A stretch of 9,757 nucleotides of DNA from positions 1 through 9,757 of the forward strand of contig PXCX01000060.1 in NCBI GenBank assembly GCA_003565195.1. The letters run 5' to 3'. Shown piece after piece: positions 1-6,713 of this stretch. Every line of letters begins with the position of its first letter. Position 1 is the stretch's first letter. Under the pieces are notes generated by a model that was not told the origin of the DNA, ran no database searches, and saw only the letters and a program-made list of their open reading frames with translations. The translations under genes were made by a program, and so were the position numbers. The DNA is from PVC group bacterium (GTDB lineage Bacteria; Verrucomicrobiota; Kiritimatiellia; CAIKKV01; PXCX01).

Positions 1-1
1 A

Positions 2-1258
2 TGGCCGAAAGACAACCATCGCGGCGGGAGCGAAACGAAGCCGACTAACCGGCGCCGCGGCGCCCCGGAACTGGTCGCGATCCTGGGCGACGCGTTGCGC
101 GCGTATATCGCGCGACGCAACAGTCATCAAACGATTATTGCCGGCTATCCCTGGTTCCTCGACTGGGGACGCGACACATTGATTGTTGCAAGGGGAATGA
201 TCAGCGCGGGAATGCAACCGGAAGTTGAGGCCATTCTCAAGCAATTCGCATTGTTCGAGCAACAAGGCACGCTGCCTAACATGATACGCGGTGATGATGC
301 GCAGGACCGCGACACCTCCGACGCCCCCCTCTGGTTTGTCAAAGTCTGCGCGGAATGTACGCTTGACGGCGGACACCGTCATCTATTGGAACAAAACATA
401 GGCGAACGAACCCTGTTCGATGTCGTGCAAAGCATTATGGACGGTTACCGCAACGGAACAGCCAACGGCATTCAAGTTGATGCCGATTCCGGTCTGGTAT
501 TCAGTCCCGCCCATTTTACCTGGATGGATACCAACTACCCGGCCGCGACCCCGCGCCAGGGATATCCGGTCGAAATCCAGGCGCTCTGGCATGCCGCGTT
601 GCGATTTATGGCCGATCTAACCGATGCCCCGCAATGGCGCGATGCCGCAAGCCAGGTGCGCCAGTCAATCATGGAATTGTTTTATCTCGAACGGTTTGGG
701 TATTTTGCCGATTGTTTGCATGCCCAACCGGGACAGCCCGCCCGACAGGCGGAAGCTGACGATGCGTTGCGGCCCAATCAACTGTTTCTGCTCACACTCG
801 ATGTTCTCGATGATGTCCGGTATGCCAGCCGGCGTATGCTGGCGGCGTGCAGCGAACTGGTCGTGCCGGGCGCCTTACGCAGTTTGGCCGACCGGCCGGT
901 GACGTATCCCGTTCCGGTTCGGCTGCACGGACAAAGCTTGAACGATCCGCATTATCCGTATCAAGGCCGTTACCAAGGCGATGAAGATACCCGCCGCAAA
1001 CCCGCTTATCATAACGGAACCGCCTGGGGTTGGCTCTATCCCAGCTATGCCGAGGCTTGGTGGAAAACCTATGGATACCCTTCCCGAAATACTGTGCTGG
1101 CATATCTTGGCGCCGTCGCTAAACTTCTCAGTGAAGGATGCTTAGGGCAATTACCCGAACTGCTCGACGGCGATGCGCCGCACCGCCAAAGGGGGTGCGA
1201 TGCCCAGGCATGGTCCGTCTCCGAAGCCTACCGGGTATTACACCGCATTCAAAACTAA
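2..1258 (+). CDS. Glycogen debranching enzyme, C-terminal catalytic part (5'-truncated by window)
   Basis: This is the C-terminal (alpha/alpha)6-barrel domain of a bacterial amylo-alpha-1,6-glucosidase (GDE_C type, GH133-like), which removes alpha-1,6-linked glucose branches from glycogen in the cytoplasm. The frame is open from base 2, so the N-terminal part lies upstream of the window. A TTG at 95 is in frame but falls inside the protein and is not a credible start. Of 418 visible residues, the first 30 or so are hydrophilic and Arg-rich, as in an interdomain linker. The family signatures follow in order: GYPWFLDWGRDT (about residues 48-59), DTSDAPLWF, WMDT followed by TPRQGYPVEIQALW, and near the end YHNGTAWGWLYPSYAEAW. 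The acidic residues of WGRDT and PVEIQALW are strongly conserved in the family. The gene ends 54 bases before the convergent EEP hydrolase gene, with no strong terminator between them. The family is clear; its exact substrate range is not. Confidence 0.9.
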   Translation, partial: WPKDNHRGGSETKPTNRRRGAPELVAILGDALRAYIARRNSHQTIIAGYPWFLDWGRDTLIVARGMISAGMQPEVEAILKQFALFEQQGTLPNMIRGDDAQDRDTSDAPLWFVKVCAECTLDGGHRHLLEQNIGERTLFDVVQSIMDGYRNGTANGIQVDADSGLVFSPAHFTWMDTNYPAATPRQGYPVEIQALWHAALRFMADLTDAPQWRDAASQVRQSIMELFYLERFGYFADCLHAQPGQPARQAEADDALRPNQLFLLTLDVLDDVRYASRRMLAACSELVVPGALRSLADRPVTYPVPVRLHGQSLNDPHYPYQGRYQGDEDTRRKPAYHNGTAWGWLYPSYAEAWWKTYGYPSRNTVLAYLGAVAKLLSEGCLGQLPELLDGDAPHRQRGCDAQAWSVSEAYRVLHRIQN

Positions 1259-1312
1259 GGCCGGCTTCACCTGCCACGTGCCACCCGACACGTCATGCTC
1301 CCTTGACATGGG

Positions 1313-2035
1313 TTAAAACGTGAAATCGCACAACAACGGTAAATGGTCTGAAAACCGTACATGCGGTGCATCAAAACGTGATACAGTGATGTCGGGACTG
1401 TGTAGAATAAAATCCAACTGCCGCCTGGGTCGCCAACTGGGGAAAGTGTATTGATTGTTTATATTCGCATTGCGTAAGCCGGTGGCTTCAAGAAATAATC
1501 GAATCTCCTTGTCGCCCAGAAATAAATTGAAATCACCCGCCAGAATGTAGGGTCCACTCAACGGTTTAATCAGCGAATATAAATTAAGCAGTTGATCGTG
1601 ACGGACCCGGAAAGTCAAAGCCAGATGGACGAGAAAAATCGTCAACCCGTCAATTTCCAGTTCAATCACAAGACGTTTGACGCCACGCTCGAAGTAATGA
1701 AATCGACGTGTTTTAATTGTCTCGCGCGTAAGCAGGGCGTTCACCTGCTTGTTGAGGATCGGAATCCGTAACCATGGCGAATGGCGCGCATATTTCAGCT
1801 CGTAGATGTGATAGTGTCCCAGGGAATCGGCCAATGCCTCCGCCTGATTACGCCGGCTGGAACGGTAGGAACCGGCATCGACCTCGATTAAACCGACGAT
1901 ATCCGGATCGTACGCCTGAATAAATCGGCTGATACGCAAGAAATTACGCGTCGTATTGCGGAAATAACCGCTCCATGGAAACTGGAATTGACCGAGCCCG
2001 GTCCCATAGCGTAAGTTGTAGAGCAGCAAACGCAT
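1313..2035 (-). CDS. Endonuclease/exonuclease/phosphatase (EEP) family hydrolase
   Basis: This 240-residue protein is a metal-dependent phosphoesterase of the EEP (DNase I-like) superfamily. Members cleave phosphodiester or phosphomonoester bonds in nucleic acids, phosphoinositides or small phosphorylated molecules. The complete catalytic set is visible in family order: N7 in LLYNLRYG, E51 in GLIEVD, H137 in FLVHLAL, D168 and N170 in LAGDFN, D208 in LDFIL, and D230-H231 in FSDHLPLL. There is no signal peptide or membrane segment, so it is probably cytoplasmic. It starts with ATG 11 bases after the surE stop, without a good Shine-Dalgarno sequence, which suggests translational coupling as the last gene of the leftward operon. 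The residues around the site do not identify the substrate; a DNA-repair role (exonuclease III-like) and a small-molecule phosphatase role are both open. The superfamily call is secure and the function is not. Confidence 0.85.
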   Translation of the reverse strand: MRLLLYNLRYGTGLGQFQFPWSGYFRNTTRNFLRISRFIQAYDPDIVGLIEVDAGSYRSSRRNQAEALADSLGHYHIYELKYARHSPWLRIPILNKQVNALLTRETIKTRRFHYFERGVKRLVIELEIDGLTIFLVHLALTFRVRHDQLLNLYSLIKPLSGPYILAGDFNLFLGDKEIRLFLEATGLRNANINNQYTFPSWRPRRQLDFILHSPDITVSRFDAPHVRFSDHLPLLCDFTF

Positions 2036-2046
2036 AACGTTTAAAA

Positions 2047-2826
2047 TTAACGATCCGGGCCGGGTATAACTTCATCTTGAAAACCACGCAGGCTATCCAT
2101 CGCTGCAAGCGCGGTAATATCGAATTGCAAGGGCGATAACGAAACGTAATCCCTCGACAACGCCTCGACATCCGTGCCGGCTTGCTTGCCCGTGATTTGC
2201 AATTCGCCGTCTAGCCAGTAATAAGCGCCGCCCCGCGGGCGTGTTCGTTTATGGAATATCTCGATGAAACGCGACCGCGCCGCGGTTGTCACCGCAAAAC
2301 CGTTGATTTTCTCCGGTGCCAGATTGGGGATATTGACGTTGAGCAGCACTCCATGGGGCAGTCCTTGATGCTCTATGTAGTCAACAAGTTTACGCGTAAT
2401 TGCACCACAACTTTCCCAGCATGGATTGTCGAATGCATCAAGCGAAATTGCCATGCTCGGAATCCGGTTCAGGGTTCCTTCGGCTGCCGCGGCGACTGTG
2501 CCTGAATAGATGACACTGATCCCGGTGTTCGGGCCCTGATTAACACCGCTGATCACCAGATCGGGTGGCTTGCCCAGCAAAACCGATAAGGCCAGCTTGA
2601 CACAGTCGGCGGGAGTTCCCCTGACAGCATATCCTGATAAACCATGGTTTCCTTGATAGGGACGCACCCGTAACGGTTCGGAAATCGTAATCGCGTGACT
2701 GGCGGCGCTTTGTTCCGATTCGGGTGCAACCACGATCAGATCGTGTCCCAACGGTTGCAATGCATCATGCAATACCTGAAGGCCGGGTGCAAAAATACCG
2801 TCATCGTTTGAGAGCAGAATACGCAT
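2047..2826 (-). CDS. surE: 5'/3'-nucleotidase SurE
   Basis: SurE is a cytoplasmic metal-dependent phosphatase that dephosphorylates nucleoside 5'- and 3'-monophosphates; some members also act as exopolyphosphatases. The protein has 259 residues, normal for the family. It opens with MRILLSNDDG, giving the metal ligands D8 and D9. S40 lies in APESEQSAASHAIT, and N96 in the signature GVNQGPNTGISVIYSGTVAA (residues 94-113). GTPADCVKLAL (70-80) and the C-terminal PRGGAYYW, GTDVEAL and YVSLSPLQFDIT blocks are also typical. I chose ATG 2826 because family members begin at this MRIL motif. An in-frame TTG at 2844 would add six residues and overlap the upstream gene. The gap to the upstream oxidoreductase stop is 4 bases and no strong Shine-Dalgarno sequence is present, so coupled translation is likely. 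Confidence 0.95.
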   Translation of the reverse strand: MRILLSNDDGIFAPGLQVLHDALQPLGHDLIVVAPESEQSAASHAITISEPLRVRPYQGNHGLSGYAVRGTPADCVKLALSVLLGKPPDLVISGVNQGPNTGISVIYSGTVAAAAEGTLNRIPSMAISLDAFDNPCWESCGAITRKLVDYIEHQGLPHGVLLNVNIPNLAPEKINGFAVTTAARSRFIEIFHKRTRPRGGAYYWLDGELQITGKQAGTDVEALSRDYVSLSPLQFDITALAAMDSLRGFQDEVIPGPDR

Positions 2827-2830
2827 CGGC

Positions 2831-3988
2831 TCAGGCGTGACCAAAAGATTGCCGTAAGTCTTCTTTGGAACGGCGGCGCGTCGTCTTCTTCTTGAATTTC
2901 GACGTGCGGATCAATTGCTTCAGCCGTCGTTCGAATACGGTGCCGTTCAACGGGATATCAACCGGTTTACCGGTCAGACCAGACAGTAACATGGCATTGC
3001 CGAGTTCCACCGAATGAATGCCGTCGCACGCCGGCGCCAGCAACGGTTCGTCATCGAGAATGGCGTTGACAAAATTAGAGGTGATATCTTTGTGGTCGCC
3101 GCCGTTGGATACTCCGGGAAAAGTGATGTCCCATTTCGGTGGCCGTCCGAATTTCTGGTCCGATATACGACTGAATTCGGTTGCCGGAATCTCGTTACGC
3201 GTAAAATGTAACGTGCCGTCCTCAATTAATAACTTACCGCGTTCGCCACAAATTTCAAAGCGGTTGGTTCCCGGCGCCTCGCCGGTCGATGTGACAAAAA
3301 CACCACTTGCGCCGTTGGGATACGTCAGCATAGCGGTTACTTCGTCTTCCACTTCAATCTTGTGCCGGGCACCCAGCCGAATGGTGCTCTGGACCTTGGC
3401 CGGCATGCCGCAAAGCCATTGCAGCAAATCCAACTGATGCGGACACTGGTTTAGTAAAACGCCGCCGCCTTCACCGCTCCAGGTGGCGCGCCAACCGCCG
3501 CTGGCATAATAAAATTCCGTGCGAAACCAGCTTGTGATAATAAAATTCACCCGGACCAGTTCACCCAACTCATTGTTTTCAAGCAATTGCTTGGCTTTGC
3601 GGTAAATCGGGTTTGTTCGCATATTAAACATCGCCGCAAAAACCTGGCGTTTGCCTTTATGGGCGGCAATCAGGCGTTCGCAATCCGCTTTATGCACCGA
3701 AATCGGTTTTTCAACCAAGACATGCAACCCTTGTTTGAGGGCATCAATTCCAATCGTCGTGTGCCCGTAATGCGGCGTGGCAATCAATACCGCGTCAACG
3801 CATCCTGAACGAATCAGCTTGCGTGAATCCTCGAATTTTTCGACGCCTTCAAAGCGATCCATGTATTCCGGGACGATATCGCAAACAGCCGTCAAATCAC
3901 AGCGCGGTACGGCGCCCGCTTGAACATAACGGGCATGATTGCCGCCCATGCCGCCGATTCCAATAATGCCGAGACGAACCTTGGTCAT
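2831..3988 (-). CDS. Gfo/Idh/MocA family NAD(P)-dependent oxidoreductase
   Basis: This 385-residue protein is a Gfo/Idh/MocA dehydrogenase. The family oxidises or reduces hydroxyl groups of sugars, inositols or their derivatives with NAD(P). The N-terminal Rossmann fold has GIGGMG at residues 10-15. The conserved EKP lies at 93-95 (catalytic-type K94). The C-terminal domain carries GGGVLLNQCPHQLDLLQWLCG, with H184 and D187 at the usual active-site positions. There is no Tat or Sec signal, so the enzyme is cytoplasmic. ATG 3988 is chosen because GGAG sits 5 bases upstream; a TTG at 4033 lacks such support. The last 20 or so residues form a Lys/Arg-rich tail beyond the normal fold (about residues 362-385). 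It is the first gene of an operon with surE and the EEP hydrolase, and a promoter lies at 4064-4092. The substrate cannot be predicted from sequence. Confidence 0.93.
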   Translation of the reverse strand: MTKVRLGIIGIGGMGGNHARYVQAGAVPRCDLTAVCDIVPEYMDRFEGVEKFEDSRKLIRSGCVDAVLIATPHYGHTTIGIDALKQGLHVLVEKPISVHKADCERLIAAHKGKRQVFAAMFNMRTNPIYRKAKQLLENNELGELVRVNFIITSWFRTEFYYASGGWRATWSGEGGGVLLNQCPHQLDLLQWLCGMPAKVQSTIRLGARHKIEVEDEVTAMLTYPNGASGVFVTSTGEAPGTNRFEICGERGKLLIEDGTLHFTRNEIPATEFSRISDQKFGRPPKWDITFPGVSNGGDHKDITSNFVNAILDDEPLLAPACDGIHSVELGNAMLLSGLTGKPVDIPLNGTVFERRLKQLIRTSKFKKKTTRRRSKEDLRQSFGHA

Positions 3989-3992
3989 AATA

Positions 3993-3997
3993 TCTCC
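3993..3997 (-). promoter_or_regulatory. Ribosome binding site of the Gfo/Idh/MocA gene
   Basis: On the minus strand GGAGA lies here, with GGAG ending 5 bases before the ATG at 3988. It decides the start in favour of MTKVRLG over the TTG start 15 codons upstream. Confidence 0.75.
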
Positions 3998-4025
3998 GTG
4001 TGTAGTCGCGATCTGAAAAGAATGC

Positions 4026-4041
4026 CGCTGCAAGAGCAGCG
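4026..4041 (-). other. Hairpin in the leader of the leftward operon
   Basis: CGCTGC-AAGA-GCAGCG is a perfect 6-bp stem with a 4-base loop. An outer AATG/CATT stem (4021-4024 with 4044-4047) extends it across a small internal loop. It would lie in the untranslated leader of the oxidoreductase-surE-EEP mRNA if transcription starts near 4057. A modest pyrimidine stretch (ATTCTTTTC) follows on the minus strand, so weak attenuation is conceivable. No known riboswitch class is recognised. Confidence 0.4.
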
Positions 4042-4063
4042 ATCATTGAAAAAACATGGTAAG

Positions 4064-4092
4064 ATGGTAACTTATCGTCTGCGCATTGTCAA
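4064..4092 (-). promoter_or_regulatory. Predicted sigma70-type promoter of the leftward operon
   Basis: On the minus strand a perfect -35 box TTGACA (4092-4087) is followed, after exactly 17 bases, by TACCAT (4069-4064), which matches the TATAAT consensus at 4 of 6 positions. A second TTACCAT copy follows directly downstream. The predicted start near 4057 gives a leader of about 70 bases before the ATG at 3988. Confidence 0.55.
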
Positions 4093-4123
4093 TCCGCAGG
4101 ACGCCTGCAACTGCGCTGATGGC

Positions 4124-4152
4124 TTGACTTTCGCCGGCATTCAGGGTAGAAA
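4124..4152 (+). promoter_or_regulatory. Predicted sigma70-type promoter of the lipoprotein gene
   Basis: TTGACT (4124-4129), a 17-base spacer and TAGAAA (4147-4152) make a plausible promoter; the -35 matches at 5 of 6 positions and the -10 at 4 of 6. Transcription would start near 4159 and leave a leader of about 68 bases. It lies back to back with the leftward promoter, with 31 bases between the two -35 boxes. Confidence 0.5.
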
Positions 4153-4213
4153 ACGGTTTGCAGAACAAACCCAAGGTTCAAAAGGTGCAGATCGAGTTAT
4201 CGGTAAACAAATC

Positions 4214-4220
4214 GGAGGGA
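4214..4220 (+). promoter_or_regulatory. Ribosome binding site of the lipoprotein gene
   Basis: GGAGGGA lies 6 bases before the ATG at 4227. It selects this start, which also places a signal peptide at the N-terminus, over the in-frame TTG at 4158 that would bury the signal peptide. Confidence 0.8.
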
Positions 4221-4226
4221 CAGGTT

Positions 4227-5315
4227 ATGTTGAAGCGTCAATCATGGAATCGGCACATTGTCGGCGGTATTCTGGCGTGCATTACGCTGGTTGGCATCGG
4301 GTGTGGCAATGGCGCACAGGTGTCGAATTCGCAGCCGGCAAGCGGTGGGGACATTGCGGTTATCCAGGATGCGGATGTGGTCATGCGCGCGGACTTACAA
4401 GGAATGCGCGATTCGGCGATCTATACCTTGATAAAAGATCTGGCCGATAATCAAGCGGACACCGGCTTGCAGATTCAGGAAATGGAGCAGGTCGCCGAGC
4501 AACTCAAGGATATCACCGGTTTGGAAGAGGATGATTTCTTGACGGTGACATTTTCCGCGGTGCTAGAAGGAATTGATTTTGAAACCGACCATATGGACGA
4601 AAGATTGAATGCCGTCATGGCAATTGAATTGGCTAAACCGATCACAATCGATCAACTGGAAGAAGCAATCAACAAAGCAGCCGAGGCATCTCCTGACATA
4701 AACCTTGCGATGGCTCGCGAACGCCATGCGGATAGCGACTTTTTGGCGGTAACCGTCATTGAAGAGTATGGCGAGGACACCACCATCGGGGTGGCGTTAA
4801 CGGCTGGTGGCGGGGTTGTCCTGACGGGCACCATGCCTGGCACGAAAGGGGCGCTTGATCGCCAGGCACGCGGCGTGAGCGGTTCGGCCGCGGAACACTT
4901 TGAACTCGATCCCAAGGCTTTGCCGCACCTGGCGCTCCGGTTTGACCTGACCGATGCAATGCAGGATTGGATGCGCGATGGCATGGGCGATCCGGAGTCT
5001 TATGATCCGATGGTGCAATCGATGAAAGCCTTTGAAGATCTCGAACGGATTGATCTGAAAGTTGACATGGCAGACGATATGAATGTCGCATTCTCGATGG
5101 GGCTTGGATCGGAGCAAAAGGCAACGGTCGCCAAAAATGTCCTGGACAACACGGTCATCGGTATGTTGCGCATGATGGTGGGCATGGTAAGTGGCGGACA
5201 GCCGTTGACGGTGTTGGACTCGATGGACACCCGCCTGGAGCCCCACGGCGCGGTTACCCTGTCGTTCACCCTGACCGTGTCCGACATTGAAATCCTCCAG
5301 TCGATGAATCAGTAG
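4227..5315 (+). CDS. Predicted secreted lipoprotein of unknown function
   Basis: I do not recognise this 362-residue protein. Its N-terminus has basic residues (K3, R4, R9), a hydrophobic stretch (residues 11-25) and Cys26 in LVGIGCGN. This fits a type II signal peptide, although Gly at -3 is not an ideal lipobox residue; another Cys lies at 18. The residues after Cys26 are Gly-Asn, so there is no Asp inner-membrane retention signal. The mature protein is acidic, lacks further membrane segments and becomes Met-rich in its last 130 residues. It seems to have two similar halves, each opening with a strand ending in Asp and a helix: VVMRADLQGMRDS around D56 and LALRFDLTDAMQDWM around D240. It has its own promoter and strong ribosome binding site and stands between the leftward operon and pntAA. 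A role in the cell envelope is inferred from the signal peptide alone. Confidence 0.8.
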   Translation: MLKRQSWNRHIVGGILACITLVGIGCGNGAQVSNSQPASGGDIAVIQDADVVMRADLQGMRDSAIYTLIKDLADNQADTGLQIQEMEQVAEQLKDITGLEEDDFLTVTFSAVLEGIDFETDHMDERLNAVMAIELAKPITIDQLEEAINKAAEASPDINLAMARERHADSDFLAVTVIEEYGEDTTIGVALTAGGGVVLTGTMPGTKGALDRQARGVSGSAAEHFELDPKALPHLALRFDLTDAMQDWMRDGMGDPESYDPMVQSMKAFEDLERIDLKVDMADDMNVAFSMGLGSEQKATVAKNVLDNTVIGMLRMMVGMVSGGQPLTVLDSMDTRLEPHGAVTLSFTLTVSDIEILQSMNQ

Positions 5316-5343
5316 CCGGATACCGACTCGTCACTGTATCCTG

Positions 5344-5361
5344 ATCCAAGCCGCATTGGAT
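5344..5361. other. Inverted repeat downstream of the lipoprotein gene
   Basis: ATCCAA-gccgca-TTGGAT is a perfect 6-bp stem with a 6-base loop, 28 bases after the lipoprotein stop. A weak T-containing stretch (TGTCTTG) follows, but there is no T-run, so an intrinsic terminator is doubtful. It could be a weak terminator, an mRNA 3' structure or an operator. Confidence 0.35.
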
Positions 5362-5379
5362 GTCTTGCCCGTCGATTAT

Positions 5380-5400
5380 CGTTGATGCAGCAAATCAACG
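5380..5400. other. Inverted repeat upstream of the pnt promoter
   Basis: CGTTGAT-gcagcaa-ATCAACG is a perfect 7-bp inverted repeat with a 7-base centre. It ends 37 bases before the predicted -35 box of the pnt operon. No T-run follows, so it is not an intrinsic terminator. Its place and symmetry would suit a binding site for a dimeric regulator, but no factor can be named. Confidence 0.35.
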
Positions 5401-5437
5401 CAACGCGGCCATGCTTCGCTGCTGGACTGTTTTATTA

Positions 5438-5466
5438 TTGCGCTCACGATTTTTAAGTGCTATAGA
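5438..5466 (+). promoter_or_regulatory. Predicted promoter of the pnt operon
   Basis: TATAGA (5461-5466) is preceded directly by TGC, forming an extended -10 motif. A weak -35 box, TTGCGC, lies 17 bases upstream (5438-5443) in an AT-rich stretch. Transcription would start near 5473, about 50 bases before the pntAA ATG. Confidence 0.5.
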
Positions 5467-5522
5467 TATTGTTTTGTATTCGAAGTTTCTTTCAAGTTTC
5501 AATGAAGATTGTGAAGCAGCTT

Positions 5523-6713
5523 ATGAAAATTGCCATACCGAAAGAAATCCTGGACCAGGAACGTCGCGTAGCCGCAACGCCGGATACCGTCGCTAAAATG
5601 ATCGGTCAGGGGTTACAGGTTCTGGTCGAAAGCGGAGCCGGCGAAGGCTCCTACTTTTCCGATGACGCCTATTGCGCGGCCGGGGCCGAAATAGTCAGCG
5701 ATGTTGTCGAGCTGTTTGACCGGGCCGACGTGATTATCAAGGTTAAACAGCCGGTTTACAACGACCGCTTGCAACGCCACGAGGCCGAGATGATGAAAGC
5801 TGGTCAGGTACTGATCGGCTTTTTACACCCGGCATCGCCGGTCAATCACGATATGATCCGGATATTGGCCGACCGGAACGTAACTGCTCTGACGCTGGAC
5901 TCGGTTCCCCGTATTACACGCGCCCAAAGCATGGACGCATTGACATCGATGAGCACGGTCGCTGGATACAAGGCCGTGCTAATGGCAGCCGACCTGTTGC
6001 CTGAGTTTGTGCCCATGGTTGCGACGGCGGTTGGCGCCATCCGTCCGGCACAGGTTTTGGTGGTCGGCGCCGGCGTGGCCGGTTTGCAGGCAATCGCTAC
6101 GGCTAAACGCCTGGGTGCCGTTGTATGGGCGGCCGATATCCGTGCAGCCGCTCGTGAACAGGCTGCCAGCCTGGGAGCCAAAATAGTTGATCTGGGTATT
6201 CCGGAAGAACTGGCCGTTGGTGAAGGAGGATACGCGCGAGATTTGCCCGAGAAGTGGCTTAGCCATGAGCGCGATGCCTTGCGTGAAGCGGTGGTGGACT
6301 CGGCGATCGCGGTGCTGACGGCATTGATTCCGGGCCGAAAAGCGCCTGTCCTGGTTGCCGCAGACACGGTTGCCGCGATGCGTCCAGGTTCGGTTATAAT
6401 GGATGTGGCCGTTGATCAAGGTGGCAACTGCGCATTGACGCGGGCGGGCGAAACGTTCGTTCACGGCGACGTTTGGATCGATGGGACCACCAATATTCCG
6501 GGACGAGTGCCCGGGACCGCCACACACCTTTTTGCTCTAAACGTTTTCAACTTTTTAAAGCCGTTGATTAGTGATGGCGGATTGACGCTAGATAAAGACA
6601 ATGAGATCGTCGCTGAATGTCTGGTTACGCATCACGGCGATATTGTTCATGCCGGAGCGCTGGAAGCGTTTGCTTCGAAACCAATTGCGGGGTCAGGAGC
6701 GCTCGAATCATGA
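5523..6713 (+). CDS. pntAA: NAD(P) transhydrogenase subunit alpha part 1 (NAD-binding domain I)
   Basis: This is the peripheral NAD(H)-binding subunit (domain I) of proton-translocating transhydrogenase, which passes hydride from NADH to NADP+ at the cytoplasmic membrane. The 396 residues begin MKIAIPKE, as in the family, and include RRVAATP (14-20), typical of the alanine dehydrogenase/PNT N-terminal domain. The nucleotide-binding glycine motif GAGVAG is at 182-187, and DVAVDQGGNC at 294-303. The nicotinamide-side loop RITRAQSMDALT (130-141) keeps Arg, Gln and Asp but has Thr141 where the Rhodospirillum enzyme, from memory, has Ser138. ATG 5523 is chosen because it gives the family N-terminus; an in-frame ATG at 5502 and an earlier start at 5469 lack ribosome binding sites. 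The fused PntA of E. coli is split here: the membrane part is the next gene, whose ATG overlaps this stop codon (ATGA). Confidence 0.95.
   Translation: MKIAIPKEILDQERRVAATPDTVAKMIGQGLQVLVESGAGEGSYFSDDAYCAAGAEIVSDVVELFDRADVIIKVKQPVYNDRLQRHEAEMMKAGQVLIGFLHPASPVNHDMIRILADRNVTALTLDSVPRITRAQSMDALTSMSTVAGYKAVLMAADLLPEFVPMVATAVGAIRPAQVLVVGAGVAGLQAIATAKRLGAVVWAADIRAAAREQAASLGAKIVDLGIPEELAVGEGGYARDLPEKWLSHERDALREAVVDSAIAVLTALIPGRKAPVLVAADTVAAMRPGSVIMDVAVDQGGNCALTRAGETFVHGDVWIDGTTNIPGRVPGTATHLFALNVFNFLKPLISDGGLTLDKDNEIVAECLVTHHGDIVHAGALEAFASKPIAGSGALES
6695..6699 (+). promoter_or_regulatory. Ribosome binding site of pntAB inside the pntAA end
   Basis: AGGAG lies 10 bases before the pntAB ATG at 6710, inside the last codons of pntAA. 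Together with the ATGA overlap it fixes the pntAB start. Confidence 0.6.

Noticed and set aside
1..48. ATG at base 1 opening a short frame
   Set aside because: It reaches a TAA at 46-48 after 15 codons; the debranching enzyme uses the neighbouring frame, which is open from base 2.
1259..1312. Possible bidirectional terminator between the convergent genes
   Set aside because: The only stem (ACGTG/CACGT, 1276-1293) is 5 bp with an 8-base loop and no T-run on either strand.
4797..5246. Antisense open frame of 149 codons inside the lipoprotein gene
   Set aside because: His/Arg-rich translation without recognisable features, opposite a gene with a good ribosome binding site and signal peptide.
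5846..6367. Antisense open frame of 173 codons inside pntAA
   Set aside because: Low-complexity Ser/Ala/Arg translation without motifs, opposite a clearly conserved gene; typical antisense shadow.
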